Positions 1 through 7,926 of a stretch of 64,000 nucleotides of DNA are shown piece after piece. The DNA is from SIG598 sp045580875 (GTDB lineage: Bacteria; Bacillota; Clostridia; Oscillospirales; Acutalibacteraceae): positions 1 through 64,000 of the forward strand of contig JAZNOP010000005.1 in the NCBI GenBank assembly GCA_045580875.1, read 5' to 3'. Each line of letters opens with the position of its first letter. The stretch's first letter is position 1. The translations under genes and the position numbers were made by a program. The notes below the pieces were generated by a model. It was given only the letters and a program-made list of their open reading frames with translations, was not told where the DNA came from and did no database searches.

Positions 1-60
1 TTCTATCATTACTATCAGTTCTGCTTCAAATTTCTTTATGTGTGTATATTTTCTTGGCAT
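1..60 (-). CDS. IS3-family transposase OrfA, N-terminal fragment (cut by window edge)
   Basis: Only the first 20 codons are present, beginning MPRKYTHIKKFEAE. This opening matches the common start of helix-turn-helix OrfA proteins of IS3-like elements in Firmicutes, which bind the element ends and are frameshifted onto OrfB to give the active transposase. The ATG at 60-58 is preceded by AGGGGG, which lies inside the 67-104 inverted repeat, so the ribosome site could be masked in a hairpin. With so few residues the family call rests on recognition of the N-terminus alone. Confidence 0.5.
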   Translation of the reverse strand, partial: MPRKYTHIKKFEAELIVMIE

Positions 61-66
61 ACAATT

Positions 67-104
67 ACCCCCTAATGTAGTTTTATTATCCTACATTAGG
101 GGGT
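67..104. repeat. Perfect 14-bp inverted repeat with 10-base loop, overlapping the orfA ribosome site
   Basis: ACCCCCTAATGTAG at 67-80 is the exact reverse complement of 91-104. On the minus strand the 3' arm contains the AGGGGG that would serve as ribosome site for the transposase at 60. Transcripts entering from outside would fold it and hide the site, a known way for insertion sequences to limit expression. It could also act as a weak terminator, but no good T run follows on either strand. Confidence 0.7.
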
Positions 105-173
105 GTTTTGTCTATTGTCCGTTTTTACTAGACCTGTGCAATCGGTCGGGAGGGCTTTCGTTTGTCTGAATTG

Positions 174-1175
174 TTATTCCTGCGGAATGCGCTTTGATTT
201 GCGCAGAATGATACGCATATCATTTCCTTCAAAGGGAACCCAGGTGTATCCGCCGGAAAGGCGAGAGACAATTCGGTCTGAATACTTCTGCTCCAGACCG
301 GCGGGGTTAAGGTTTGTGCTGATTATGGTGGGACGACCGCGAAGAAGACGGGTGTTTACAACGTCATACAGCACAGCAATGGTAAGCTGTGTTGAAAATT
401 CAGCACCGAGGTCATCTATAATCAGAAGATCGCATGAGTTGAGAAGGGAAAGTGTATCGTCCTGAGGGGTTGCACCTCTGCCGAAACGTTCCTGTTCTAT
501 CTTGCCGAAAAAAGAGCTTGCTGATCCGTATACAACATCGTAGCCTTTTTCAATGACGCTTCCTGCGATAGCGAGTGAAAGATGAGTCTTGCCGAGACCG
601 ACGCCGCCGTGGAAGAGAAGACTTGATGATCTGAGAGAGAAATTCTCTGCGTAATTTCTGCATTTATTGAGCGTTATCTGCATCATCCGGCGAGGAGAGA
701 CGCCGTTTGCATTTTCTTTTGTGGAGTAATGATCCAGCGAGAAGGTGTCAAAGGTGCTTATCTTAAGCGGTGTAATGCTGTTAAGCTGCTCGTATGCAAT
801 CTGTCTCATAAGAGTGTTGATGCACTCGCAAAGCTTTCCTTCACATATTCCCGAATCGCTGCATTTGCTGCAGGTGAAGTGCGGCTCAAGATAATCCGCC
901 GGAAGATTATCGTTTCTGATAAGCTCTTCCATGTCCTGCTGAAGTCTGAGGTTGCGGTCACGTATTGCCGATATGTCATCTGAACCGTTACCGTCGCGGA
1001 ATATAGTCATGGCAAGTTCGTATCCGGTGCGCGAAAGCTGTCTTTCCATGTCGCTGTATTCAGGGTGTCTGATGGTAAAGGCAGTCTTGCGTTCTGCAGC
1101 TTCTGCTATCGCAGCGGAGCGGCGCATGGCTATTATTTCACGCGCCTGACTGTATATCTGGTTTGAATAGCTCAT
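174..1175 (-). CDS. dnaI: DnaI/DnaC-type replicative helicase loader ATPase
   Basis: AAA+ ATPase of 333 residues that loads the replicative helicase onto DNA. A cysteine cluster (C102, C105, C111, C116, C118) forms a probable zinc site as in DnaI. Walker A is GGVGLGKTH near 190-198 with K196, and Walker B is LLIIDDLGAE near 250-259. The C-terminal ATPase core is complete (SDRIVSRLSGG would carry the sensor/arginine region). It starts 20 bases after the DnaD-like gene stops, on the same strand, giving the usual Firmicutes replication-restart pair. The substrate helicase gene is not in the window. Confidence 0.9.
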   Translation of the reverse strand: MSYSNQIYSQAREIIAMRRSAAIAEAAERKTAFTIRHPEYSDMERQLSRTGYELAMTIFRDGNGSDDISAIRDRNLRLQQDMEELIRNDNLPADYLEPHFTCSKCSDSGICEGKLCECINTLMRQIAYEQLNSITPLKISTFDTFSLDHYSTKENANGVSPRRMMQITLNKCRNYAENFSLRSSSLLFHGGVGLGKTHLSLAIAGSVIEKGYDVVYGSASSFFGKIEQERFGRGATPQDDTLSLLNSCDLLIIDDLGAEFSTQLTIAVLYDVVNTRLLRGRPTIISTNLNPAGLEQKYSDRIVSRLSGGYTWVPFEGNDMRIILRKSKRIPQE

Positions 1176-1195
1176 GTGTATTCTCCTTGCTGATA

Positions 1196-2269
1196 TCAGA
1201 GATCATCATCGTCATTGAACCATTCATCATACATGACGGTTTCTATCTCGTCTTTATCGTACGTAGGCTTGTAGCGTCCGTTTTCGGATGCAGAGTGCTT
1301 CGGTGCAGTACCGCCCGATTCTCCTTCTGCCTGTTCTACGGTTGTAATTCCGAGTTTGTACCAGTTTTCGATGATACCGTTCATATAGCTCATCGAAAGC
1401 TTGCCTTTTTTATCAACACAACGGTCAAATGCAAGTTTGATAAGATCAGTGCTTGTTTTGTATGTGTTGATCCACTTATCGCAGTAGCCTTCTTCTTTGG
1501 TTGTCGGCTTTCTCTCAGGAATATCAAGTGCGCTGCGAACTGTCATCCATGCTCGGCGGAGAGCTTTGAGCCGGTCAATTTTCGCTGATGCTTTATCTAT
1601 GGTGTCGATTTCTTCGCCAGCCCAGCCTATACCTGTGGATTCAATGTAAGCGATGGTTGCTTTTCCGATGCCCTGGCAGTATTCAACAAGCATTGCAACA
1701 CATGCCACAGGGAGACCATACCAATGCACAAGGGTAACAAATACGGATATCTCAGTATGATTAAGCTGTTTCTGAAGGAGTCCTTCAAGAATAGGAAGCA
1801 TCTGTCGTATTTCAGCGCTGGAATTGATATATTCACAGCATTCACTGTAGCTGTAACGAACTCTCTCTGCGCGCTTGGGCGTTTTTGCAGGAGGCGTTGA
1901 TTCGGTGCCTTCAGGCAAAGCTGCCTCAGCTGCAGGCAACTGTACGGGCGCAGGTGCAGGTGCAGGCTGAGCATCCGTTTCTTTTTCAGAGACTGCATTT
2001 TCGTTGTATTCCGGAGGTGAGAGTGTATCATCGACCACAGCAAGAATACCGCAGGTCTGCCAATATGCGAGTGCATCTTCGATATCGCCGCAGCTCATAC
2101 CGACGGCATTTGACAGAGTCTCCGTGTCAATTTTTTCTCCTCCATGTCTGAGAAGGTAGAGAATTACCTTGATGTGAGCAGCGTTTGCCAGCCGCAGATG
2201 TTTATCAACAAGCTCTGACGGAACGGCAAACACCGACTGCCAGCAGCCAAGATTAAGAATATATGACAA
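1196..2269 (-). CDS. DnaD-domain replication initiation protein, probable TTG start
   Basis: Protein of about 357 residues related to DnaD/DnaB, which help open DNA and recruit DnaI during replication initiation or restart. The N-terminal winged-helix part (about 1-80) is followed by a Pro/Ala/Glu-rich linker and a DnaD C-terminal domain ending with YxxGI-type residues (SYMNGIIENWYKLGITT). The frame stays open upstream to 2395, but that part runs through the promoter. The TTG at 2269 has an AAAGGAG eight bases before it and begins the conserved sequence SYILNLGCWQSVF, so I take it as the start. It forms an operon with dnaI. Confidence 0.85.
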   Translation of the reverse strand: MSYILNLGCWQSVFAVPSELVDKHLRLANAAHIKVILYLLRHGGEKIDTETLSNAVGMSCGDIEDALAYWQTCGILAVVDDTLSPPEYNENAVSEKETDAQPAPAPAPVQLPAAEAALPEGTESTPPAKTPKRAERVRYSYSECCEYINSSAEIRQMLPILEGLLQKQLNHTEISVFVTLVHWYGLPVACVAMLVEYCQGIGKATIAYIESTGIGWAGEEIDTIDKASAKIDRLKALRRAWMTVRSALDIPERKPTTKEEGYCDKWINTYKTSTDLIKLAFDRCVDKKGKLSMSYMNGIIENWYKLGITTVEQAEGESGGTAPKHSASENGRYKPTYDKDEIETVMYDEWFNDDDDL

Positions 2270-2305
2270 GCTTGTCGCTCCTTTCAGATGTTTTCGTGGG
2301 CTTAT

Positions 2306-2334
2306 AGTATAACAGATTTGTGGGCTTTTTGGAA
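2306..2334 (-). promoter_or_regulatory. Sigma-A promoter for dnaD-dnaI
   Basis: On the minus strand a -35 TTCCAA (2334-2329) and a -10 TATACT (2311-2306) are separated by 17 bases. Transcription would start near 2300, leaving a leader of about 30 bases before the TTG start at 2269. Confidence 0.6.
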
Positions 2335-2365
2335 GTATGTTTATAAAAATGTAGAAATATAAAAT

Positions 2366-2380
2366 ATTGTATAGTACAAT
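2366..2380. repeat. 15-bp palindrome ATTGTA-TAG-TACAAT upstream of the sigma factor gene
   Basis: A short perfect inverted repeat lies 57 bases before the sigma gene start and contains a possible -10 (TACAAT). No good -35 is visible at the right distance. It could be an operator or part of an alternative-sigma promoter; function is unknown. Confidence 0.35.
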
Positions 2381-2436
2381 AGAAAAAACAACCAACCATC
2401 AGCTGTACCTTAATGTTATTTAAAGGGGAGAGGGCA

Positions 2437-2952
2437 ATGGATAACAGACGAGCCGACGAGCTTATCCGTATGGTCGGACAAGGTGATATGACGGCACTTG
2501 AAGAACTGTATAATTCGCTTTCACGCGGAGTGTATGCTCTTGTAATGACTATAGTGAAAAATACTTCAGCCGCAGAGGATATCATGCAGGATACCTTTGT
2601 CAGGGTGTATAATGCTGCGCCCGATTTCAAGGCAAATGGGGCAGGCGTGGCGTGGATAATGCGTATAGCACGCAACCTTGCGCTTAATGCAGTTACTGCG
2701 AAAAAGATTCTGCCTGAGGATAGTCTGGCAGCCATGCCATCGTCTGTAACTGCGGAGAATTCTGCAATCGACCGCGTGATGATAAACCGCGCACTGGATA
2801 AGCTGACAGAGCAGGAACGCGAGATTGTGACTCTCCATGCTGTAGTTGGAATGACTTTGGGTGAAATTGCGAAGTTGACAGACCAGCCGCTTGGAACGGT
2901 CAAATGGCGGCATTCAGCTGCGCTGAAAAAACTGCGCAGTTATCTTGATTGA
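2437..2952 (+). CDS. ECF-type RNA polymerase sigma factor
   Basis: 171-residue sigma-70 family protein of the extracytoplasmic-function type. Region 2 carries EDIMQDTFVRVY and region 4 carries a helix-turn-helix (GEIAKLTDQPLGTVKWR); region 3 is absent, as is normal for ECF factors. The start at 2437 follows a GGGGAGAGGG ribosome site; the upstream ATG at 2413 lacks one. The next gene, 17 bases on, encodes a membrane protein with a cytoplasmic N-terminus that probably acts as its anti-sigma factor, so this pair likely senses an envelope signal. Confidence 0.88.
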   Translation: MDNRRADELIRMVGQGDMTALEELYNSLSRGVYALVMTIVKNTSAAEDIMQDTFVRVYNAAPDFKANGAGVAWIMRIARNLALNAVTAKKILPEDSLAAMPSSVTAENSAIDRVMINRALDKLTEQEREIVTLHAVVGMTLGEIAKLTDQPLGTVKWRHSAALKKLRSYLD

Positions 2953-2969
2953 ACGGAGGTGGATGAATA

Positions 2970-4298
2970 GTGAATGACAAGGAAATATTCAGATCAATAA
3001 ATAAAGCTGTTCAGCCGCCTGCCGGAGTCTGCTTTGAAAACATCAAAGCAAGAATAGAAGCGCAGAGTGATGAAGAGCGCGAGTCGAGCCGAAAAGAAAC
3101 GCTCCGTATGATGGAAAACCAGAGTAACGGATACAGCTTCAGGCGTATAGCATCGTTTGCGGCATCGATATCTGTTGTGCTTGGCCTTGGCGTTCTGCTT
3201 GTTGCAATGGGTATAGGCTCGGCGAACAGCGATATGGCAGCAACAGAATCGATAATGGAAGACGCGGTTGTAAATGAGTATTACGAGGAAATCAACGACG
3301 GTGCTGATGTGCCTTGCTCTGATTTCGTTGCAGAAGAGTCAGCTCCTTCAGATAATACTGCCGCACTTCCGGAAACCATGGAGACGCAAAAAGAAAATGC
3401 AGCTACTGCAGACACAGTGAGTCAGAGTGATACAGAAAACAGGTATACGACCCATTCAATTGCACTGCTTGGTCTGAATATTGATCTTCCGGCGGATGCT
3501 TATATCACAGACCGAAATGTGCCGAACGATTTTGAACTGCTGGAAATATATGATATAAGCGCTGCACAGCTTGAGGCAAATTACATGAAGCGCGATATCT
3601 ACTACAATGCAGTGTGGTATGATGCTGATGCTGACGTTACTGAAATAGTGGTCAGAATGATAAAGGATAAAGCATCGGCTGAGATATTTGATATGAACTG
3701 TGCATCAGAGGAGCAGCTTGCAGAGATTGAAAAGCTATACGGAAATTATGAAATAAATATTGATGCAGTAGTAGGCGCGCATTATAACGATGTGACTCTC
3801 TGCGAGCACGAGCAGGCACTTTTCTTCCGGGCTGAAGGCATGGTGAAAAACCGAAGCGGAAGATCGAATCATCTGCAGTATATGACAATTATCAACGGCT
3901 GCAGAATAGAGATAACACTCATCGAGCACTTTGGTATAGAGAACGAGCTTAGCGGTGATGAGCCTGAGAAAGTCTCTGAAAAACATGAAGAGACGATGGA
4001 ACATATTATTGGCTCTGTCAGATGGGAAAAGGTCAGAAACGGATTCTGGCACAATAACAGAGGAATCATCTTCTACGGGCTGATAGCTGCAGCAGGTCTG
4101 GTGGCAATAATTGCCGTGCTGCTTTTGCCGGAAAACCGAAAGAAGAAATCACCCGGTGAAGCTCAGAATAATACTGCTGAGACGCTGCCTGTGAATGAGG
4201 CTGAAACGGCAGATGAAGCAGAAACAGAATGTGTGCAGGAAGATGTCGGAGACTCGTCTGATACAACAGATGAATCCGACGAAACTGAGTCTGAATAA
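2970..4298 (+). CDS. Two-pass membrane protein, probable anti-sigma partner
   Basis: 442 residues, GTG start with GGAGG ten bases upstream. The layout is a cytoplasmic N-terminal segment of about 55 residues, a first membrane helix (about 58-82), a large external part rich in acidic and Thr/Ser residues (about 85-365), a second membrane helix (about 369-388) and an acidic cytoplasmic tail. I do not recognise a named zinc anti-sigma (ZAS) motif. The assignment as anti-sigma factor rests on topology and on its position directly behind the ECF sigma gene. The external domain would be the sensor. Confidence 0.6.
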   Translation: MNDKEIFRSINKAVQPPAGVCFENIKARIEAQSDEERESSRKETLRMMENQSNGYSFRRIASFAASISVVLGLGVLLVAMGIGSANSDMAATESIMEDAVVNEYYEEINDGADVPCSDFVAEESAPSDNTAALPETMETQKENAATADTVSQSDTENRYTTHSIALLGLNIDLPADAYITDRNVPNDFELLEIYDISAAQLEANYMKRDIYYNAVWYDADADVTEIVVRMIKDKASAEIFDMNCASEEQLAEIEKLYGNYEINIDAVVGAHYNDVTLCEHEQALFFRAEGMVKNRSGRSNHLQYMTIINGCRIEITLIEHFGIENELSGDEPEKVSEKHEETMEHIIGSVRWEKVRNGFWHNNRGIIFYGLIAAAGLVAIIAVLLLPENRKKKSPGEAQNNTAETLPVNEAETADEAETECVQEDVGDSSDTTDESDETESE

Positions 4299-4306
4299 TA
4301 TAGAGT

Positions 4307-4347
4307 AAAACCGCCCGGCAGAGCAGAGAGCTTTGTCGGGCGGTTTT
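4307..4347. terminator. Bidirectional intrinsic terminator between the sigma operon and addA
   Basis: AAAACCGCCCG at the left arm pairs with CGGGCGGTTTT at the right arm, giving T runs on both strands. It separates two convergent operons. Confidence 0.85.
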
Positions 4348-4356
4348 GGTATTGAA

Positions 4357-7300
4357 TTAATCGATATCAAGCGGAATAAGTTGTGACAGGGTAAAAGAGT
4401 AAATACAGCAGCGTACATCATTTCTGCCGGTTATCTGTCTGACGGCAGAAGCGTAAAGCTGAAGCTGCGGAAGATAGTTATCAATAAGTGTCTGCGCGTT
4501 ATTTACGCGGTCGGTCTTGTAGTCGACAATCACGATGCCGTCATCTGTGTAGAGGAGAAGGTCACATTCACCCTCAAGCACAACCGACTCGCCTGCAGCA
4601 TCGGCATCGGTAAAGAAATGCAGAAACTGCGGCTCAAGCATGGCAGTGAAACGCCACTCCCGCTCGATGGCAGACGTCTTGCTCAGCAGCTGTGCCATGT
4701 CACCGCTGAAGAATCTGCGGACTTTACTGATATCAACAGCAGATGCCTCACGCGGGGATAAATGACCTGCAGCAACAAGCCTTGCAGTCTCATCATCGGG
4801 CGATTGTGCGGCAAGTGTGAAATCACAGAATTGCATGAATTTGTGCAATGCAGTGCCACGCTCGGTAGGAGACAGACCGTTATCCTGCATAAACGAAGGA
4901 CGTGTGGAAGCTACATGGGAAATGCCCCGTGCGTGGGTTCCGGAAGCGGTTACCTTTGATGGAACGTCATGCAGCTGAGCATGCGGATAAACATATTCTG
5001 TGCGCTCGCGTATTGATTTTGCAATTTTCGGATCAGAAGTAAACTGCGTTCTTTCCTCTGAAGCAGCAGCTTCAATGGGAAGCAGCATAATATCATCTCC
5101 CGACACGATACGGATATCGAGCGGCACATCAGCGTTGATAATATCAATTCTGTCAGCATCGGCAATTTCACGCAGCTCACTGCCTGAAGGATGGCGCAGA
5201 GCTCCGGCAATAAGCCACTTTCCGCAGGAAGGGGAGAGCCCCATTGCGAACGGATCTATTCTGTCATTGAATATGAGCTCTGCTGCGGACCTGATCTGTG
5301 ATTCAGCAGAAGAATTGGTTGCGCTTGTTGCGAGCATTATCAGCTTGTCGACAGCTCTTGTCAGTGCTACATACAGAACACGCAGCTCTTCATCAGTATC
5401 ATCTGACAGACCGGCGAGTTTGATTGCGTGACGTTGAAGCGATGGATATCTTATCCTGCGTTCGCGGTCAAATACGTTTAATCCAAGGCCCAGGTCGTTG
5501 TGAAATACTGCACTGTCGCCGCCTGAAGAATGAGTCGCAGAGCTTGCGAGACCGGCAACTATGCATATTGGAAATTCAAGACCTTTGGCTTTGTGCATGG
5601 TTCGTATGGTGACACAGTTGTCAGAGGCTATGGAAGCGCGTGACTGATCCTCGCCCTGTTCAATCAGACGGTCAACCATGTTGATAAAGCGGGAAAGACC
5701 TTTGAATCCGGAATCCTCAAAGGAGCGTGCATATTCAAGAAGCATAAGCAGATTAGCTTTCTGAGAAGCCCCGTTTTCGGCTGCCTGAACAGCGGCAAGA
5801 TAGCCTGTGGAGCGGTATATTGATGATATAAGCCGGTCGCTGGTCATTGCAGCAGCTTTATCGCGCAGCTGTGTTATTGTCTGGATGGCGCCGATGCAGT
5901 CAGGCTGTCCGGAATTTGCAGCAGCAAGAAGATCAGCATAAAGTGAGCCTTTGCTGCCTGCAGCGCGCAGATCTGCAATGCGGTCGCAGTCGAAACCGAA
6001 TATAGGTGAGCACAGAGCAGCCATGAGCGGTATATCAAGAAGCGGATTGTCTACTGCACGAAGAAGCGACATTATAACGCATATCTCCGGCGCTGAGAAA
6101 AATCCGGAATCAGCTGCGATGGCAACAGGGATACCCAGAGCGGAAAGCTGACTTACAAATGCATCTCCGTGCCCGCCTTTGATGCTTCTGCGCATTATGC
6201 AGAAATCTCCGTATTCAGCAGGACGCATAGCCTTGCCGTCAGTGACCATAAAGCCTTCGGAGACCATTTTGGTTATCATTCTCGCACAGTAACGAGCCTC
6301 TACTATATCCCGTGAGTCATCGTCAGCGAGTTTTACACCGGACAGAATGTGAAGTTCTGTCTGCATTCCGTCAGCCTCGGGGAAAGTGCGCCCGGGGAAG
6401 AGCCGCTGTTCATCACTGTCGTATTGAACACCGCCGCGTTCCGGTGTCATTATCTGAGAAAAGAAGAAATTGATTGCCTCGGTAACTTCCGGTCGGCTTC
6501 TGAAATTTTTTCCGAGAGTTATTTTGACAGGGAACTGTACATTATCCGGGGTATACGGCGCGTAACGGTTAAGTCGGTCAAGGAAAAGCTTTGGTACAGC
6601 TTTTCTGAAGCTATAGATACTCTGCTTTATATCACCGACCATGAACATATTCGTTCCGTCACCGATGATACGGCCGTCTTCCCTTGAAATTGCACGGAAA
6701 ATTAGATCCTGAGTGTAGTTTGTGTCCTGATATTCATCGAGAAGTATCTCATCATAACGGCGTGAAAGCTCACAGGCAATATCGGTACGCTCATATCCTT
6801 CTGCGGTCTCGCGGAAAAGAAGCTTTGCAGTCATATGTTCGAGATCATCAAATTCCAGTATGCGCTTCTCACTCTTTCGCGCAGATACACCCTGTCTGTA
6901 AGAATAAGTCAGTTCGCACAGCTTTTTTACAGCAGATGCGAGGACGGAGGTTTCAGCATGGTATTCATCCGGACTCAAATCCAGAAAAGAACGCATTGCA
7001 CCAACCGCTTCCTTGACAGTTTTCCGAGTATCCATCGCCTCGGCTTTTCCGGGAGGATCACCTGAAATGCGCGGTGCAGATGCAAATGATATGGAAGCCA
7101 GAGCCTGTTGAGCGGCGATCCAGCCGTTGTTGAACCGACTCCTTGCTTCGGCAATCTGAGCTGATTCCGATTCAAGTAAGGGGCCATATTTTTCGTCAAC
7201 GTCAGGTGAAAAGCTTATTTTTATCAGTGTGCGGCTGATGAGCCGAAGAAGATAATCCAGATATTCACCGCAGTAGTTGAGAATATACTGACACCATACA

Positions 7301-7926
7301 GAATGTTCAGTGTCACAGCCTTCATTATACATTGCTGCGATTTCGCTGAGTTTTTCATCAGGGTCGGGGAATGCGGAGACAAAAGCATCGGTGCGAAGAA
7401 TGAGCTTTTCCAGGGCACTGCTGTTGTTTTTCTGAGGAAGCAGACCTATAAGAGCAGAAAAACTTTCGTCAATATTTCCGTAGTTTTCTTCTGTAATAGA
7501 ATTGAGTACTTCGTTCTGAATTACCTTTATCTCTGATTCTTCTGCAACACGAAAATCAGGAGCAATGCCTGCAGACGCAAAAAATTCACGGAGACAGGAG
7601 GAACAGAATGAATGTATTGTGCCGATCGTTGCCTTTTTCAGCAGCAGCTTCTGTCTGCGAAGATGCAGGTTCTGAGGTTCCTGTTCAAGCCGCTCAGATA
7701 AAGCCCTGTTAAGGCGTTCGCGCATTTCGGCGGCGGCATCTCTCATGAACGTGACAATAAGAAGACGGTCGGCTGAAACCGGATTCTGAGTATCGGTCAG
7801 AAGACCGATTACACGTTCGACAAGGACAGTAGTCTTGCCGGAGCCGGCAGCAGCAGATACAAGTACAGTGCCTCCGCGGGTTTCAGCAGCCCAGAGCTGT
7901 TCGGTGGTAAAACGTTCCTTACCCAT
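4357..7926 (-). CDS. addA: AddA helicase-nuclease subunit
   Basis: 1189-residue subunit of the AddAB enzyme, which resects double-strand DNA ends for RecA-mediated repair. A UvrD-like motor opens with Walker A SAAAGSGKTTVL (K31), followed by the motif II box ILLDEYQDTN and the MHKAKGLEFP region. The C-terminal RecB-type nuclease carries GECDLL and VIVDYKTDR, with the metal-binding Asp and the catalytic D-x-K. Length fits AddA of Firmicutes. Its start overlaps the end of addB by 8 bases, so the two are translated together. Confidence 0.95.
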   Translation of the reverse strand: MGKERFTTEQLWAAETRGGTVLVSAAAGSGKTTVLVERVIGLLTDTQNPVSADRLLIVTFMRDAAAEMRERLNRALSERLEQEPQNLHLRRQKLLLKKATIGTIHSFCSSCLREFFASAGIAPDFRVAEESEIKVIQNEVLNSITEENYGNIDESFSALIGLLPQKNNSSALEKLILRTDAFVSAFPDPDEKLSEIAAMYNEGCDTEHSVWCQYILNYCGEYLDYLLRLISRTLIKISFSPDVDEKYGPLLESESAQIAEARSRFNNGWIAAQQALASISFASAPRISGDPPGKAEAMDTRKTVKEAVGAMRSFLDLSPDEYHAETSVLASAVKKLCELTYSYRQGVSARKSEKRILEFDDLEHMTAKLLFRETAEGYERTDIACELSRRYDEILLDEYQDTNYTQDLIFRAISREDGRIIGDGTNMFMVGDIKQSIYSFRKAVPKLFLDRLNRYAPYTPDNVQFPVKITLGKNFRSRPEVTEAINFFFSQIMTPERGGVQYDSDEQRLFPGRTFPEADGMQTELHILSGVKLADDDSRDIVEARYCARMITKMVSEGFMVTDGKAMRPAEYGDFCIMRRSIKGGHGDAFVSQLSALGIPVAIAADSGFFSAPEICVIMSLLRAVDNPLLDIPLMAALCSPIFGFDCDRIADLRAAGSKGSLYADLLAAANSGQPDCIGAIQTITQLRDKAAAMTSDRLISSIYRSTGYLAAVQAAENGASQKANLLMLLEYARSFEDSGFKGLSRFINMVDRLIEQGEDQSRASIASDNCVTIRTMHKAKGLEFPICIVAGLASSATHSSGGDSAVFHNDLGLGLNVFDRERRIRYPSLQRHAIKLAGLSDDTDEELRVLYVALTRAVDKLIMLATSATNSSAESQIRSAAELIFNDRIDPFAMGLSPSCGKWLIAGALRHPSGSELREIADADRIDIINADVPLDIRIVSGDDIMLLPIEAAASEERTQFTSDPKIAKSIRERTEYVYPHAQLHDVPSKVTASGTHARGISHVASTRPSFMQDNGLSPTERGTALHKFMQFCDFTLAAQSPDDETARLVAAGHLSPREASAVDISKVRRFFSGDMAQLLSKTSAIEREWRFTAMLEPQFLHFFTDADAAGESVVLEGECDLLLYTDDGIVIVDYKTDRVNNAQTLIDNYLPQLQLYASAVRQITGRNDVRCCIYSFTLSQLIPLDID

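Larger units (their letters stand above)
1..134 (-). mobile_element. IS3-family insertion sequence, left end only
   Basis: The left edge cuts an insertion sequence. Its transposase orfA starts at 60 and reads leftward out of the window. Between that start and the dnaI stop lie a long inverted repeat (67-104) and an A-rich stretch that reads TAGTAAAAACGGACAAT on the minus strand, resembling the terminal inverted repeats of IS3-family elements in Clostridia. The exact outer end is not fixed; about 130-135 is my estimate because no target duplication can be checked with the other end missing. Insertion is just downstream of dnaI, so it probably does not break a gene. Confidence 0.55.

Noticed and set aside
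2270..2395. Upstream 42-codon extension of the DnaD-like gene
   Set aside because: The added residues are encoded by the promoter and leader; the TTG at 2269 has the ribosome site.
2253..2903. 216-residue open frame on the minus strand
   Set aside because: Antisense to the ECF sigma factor gene, whose own motifs are unmistakable.
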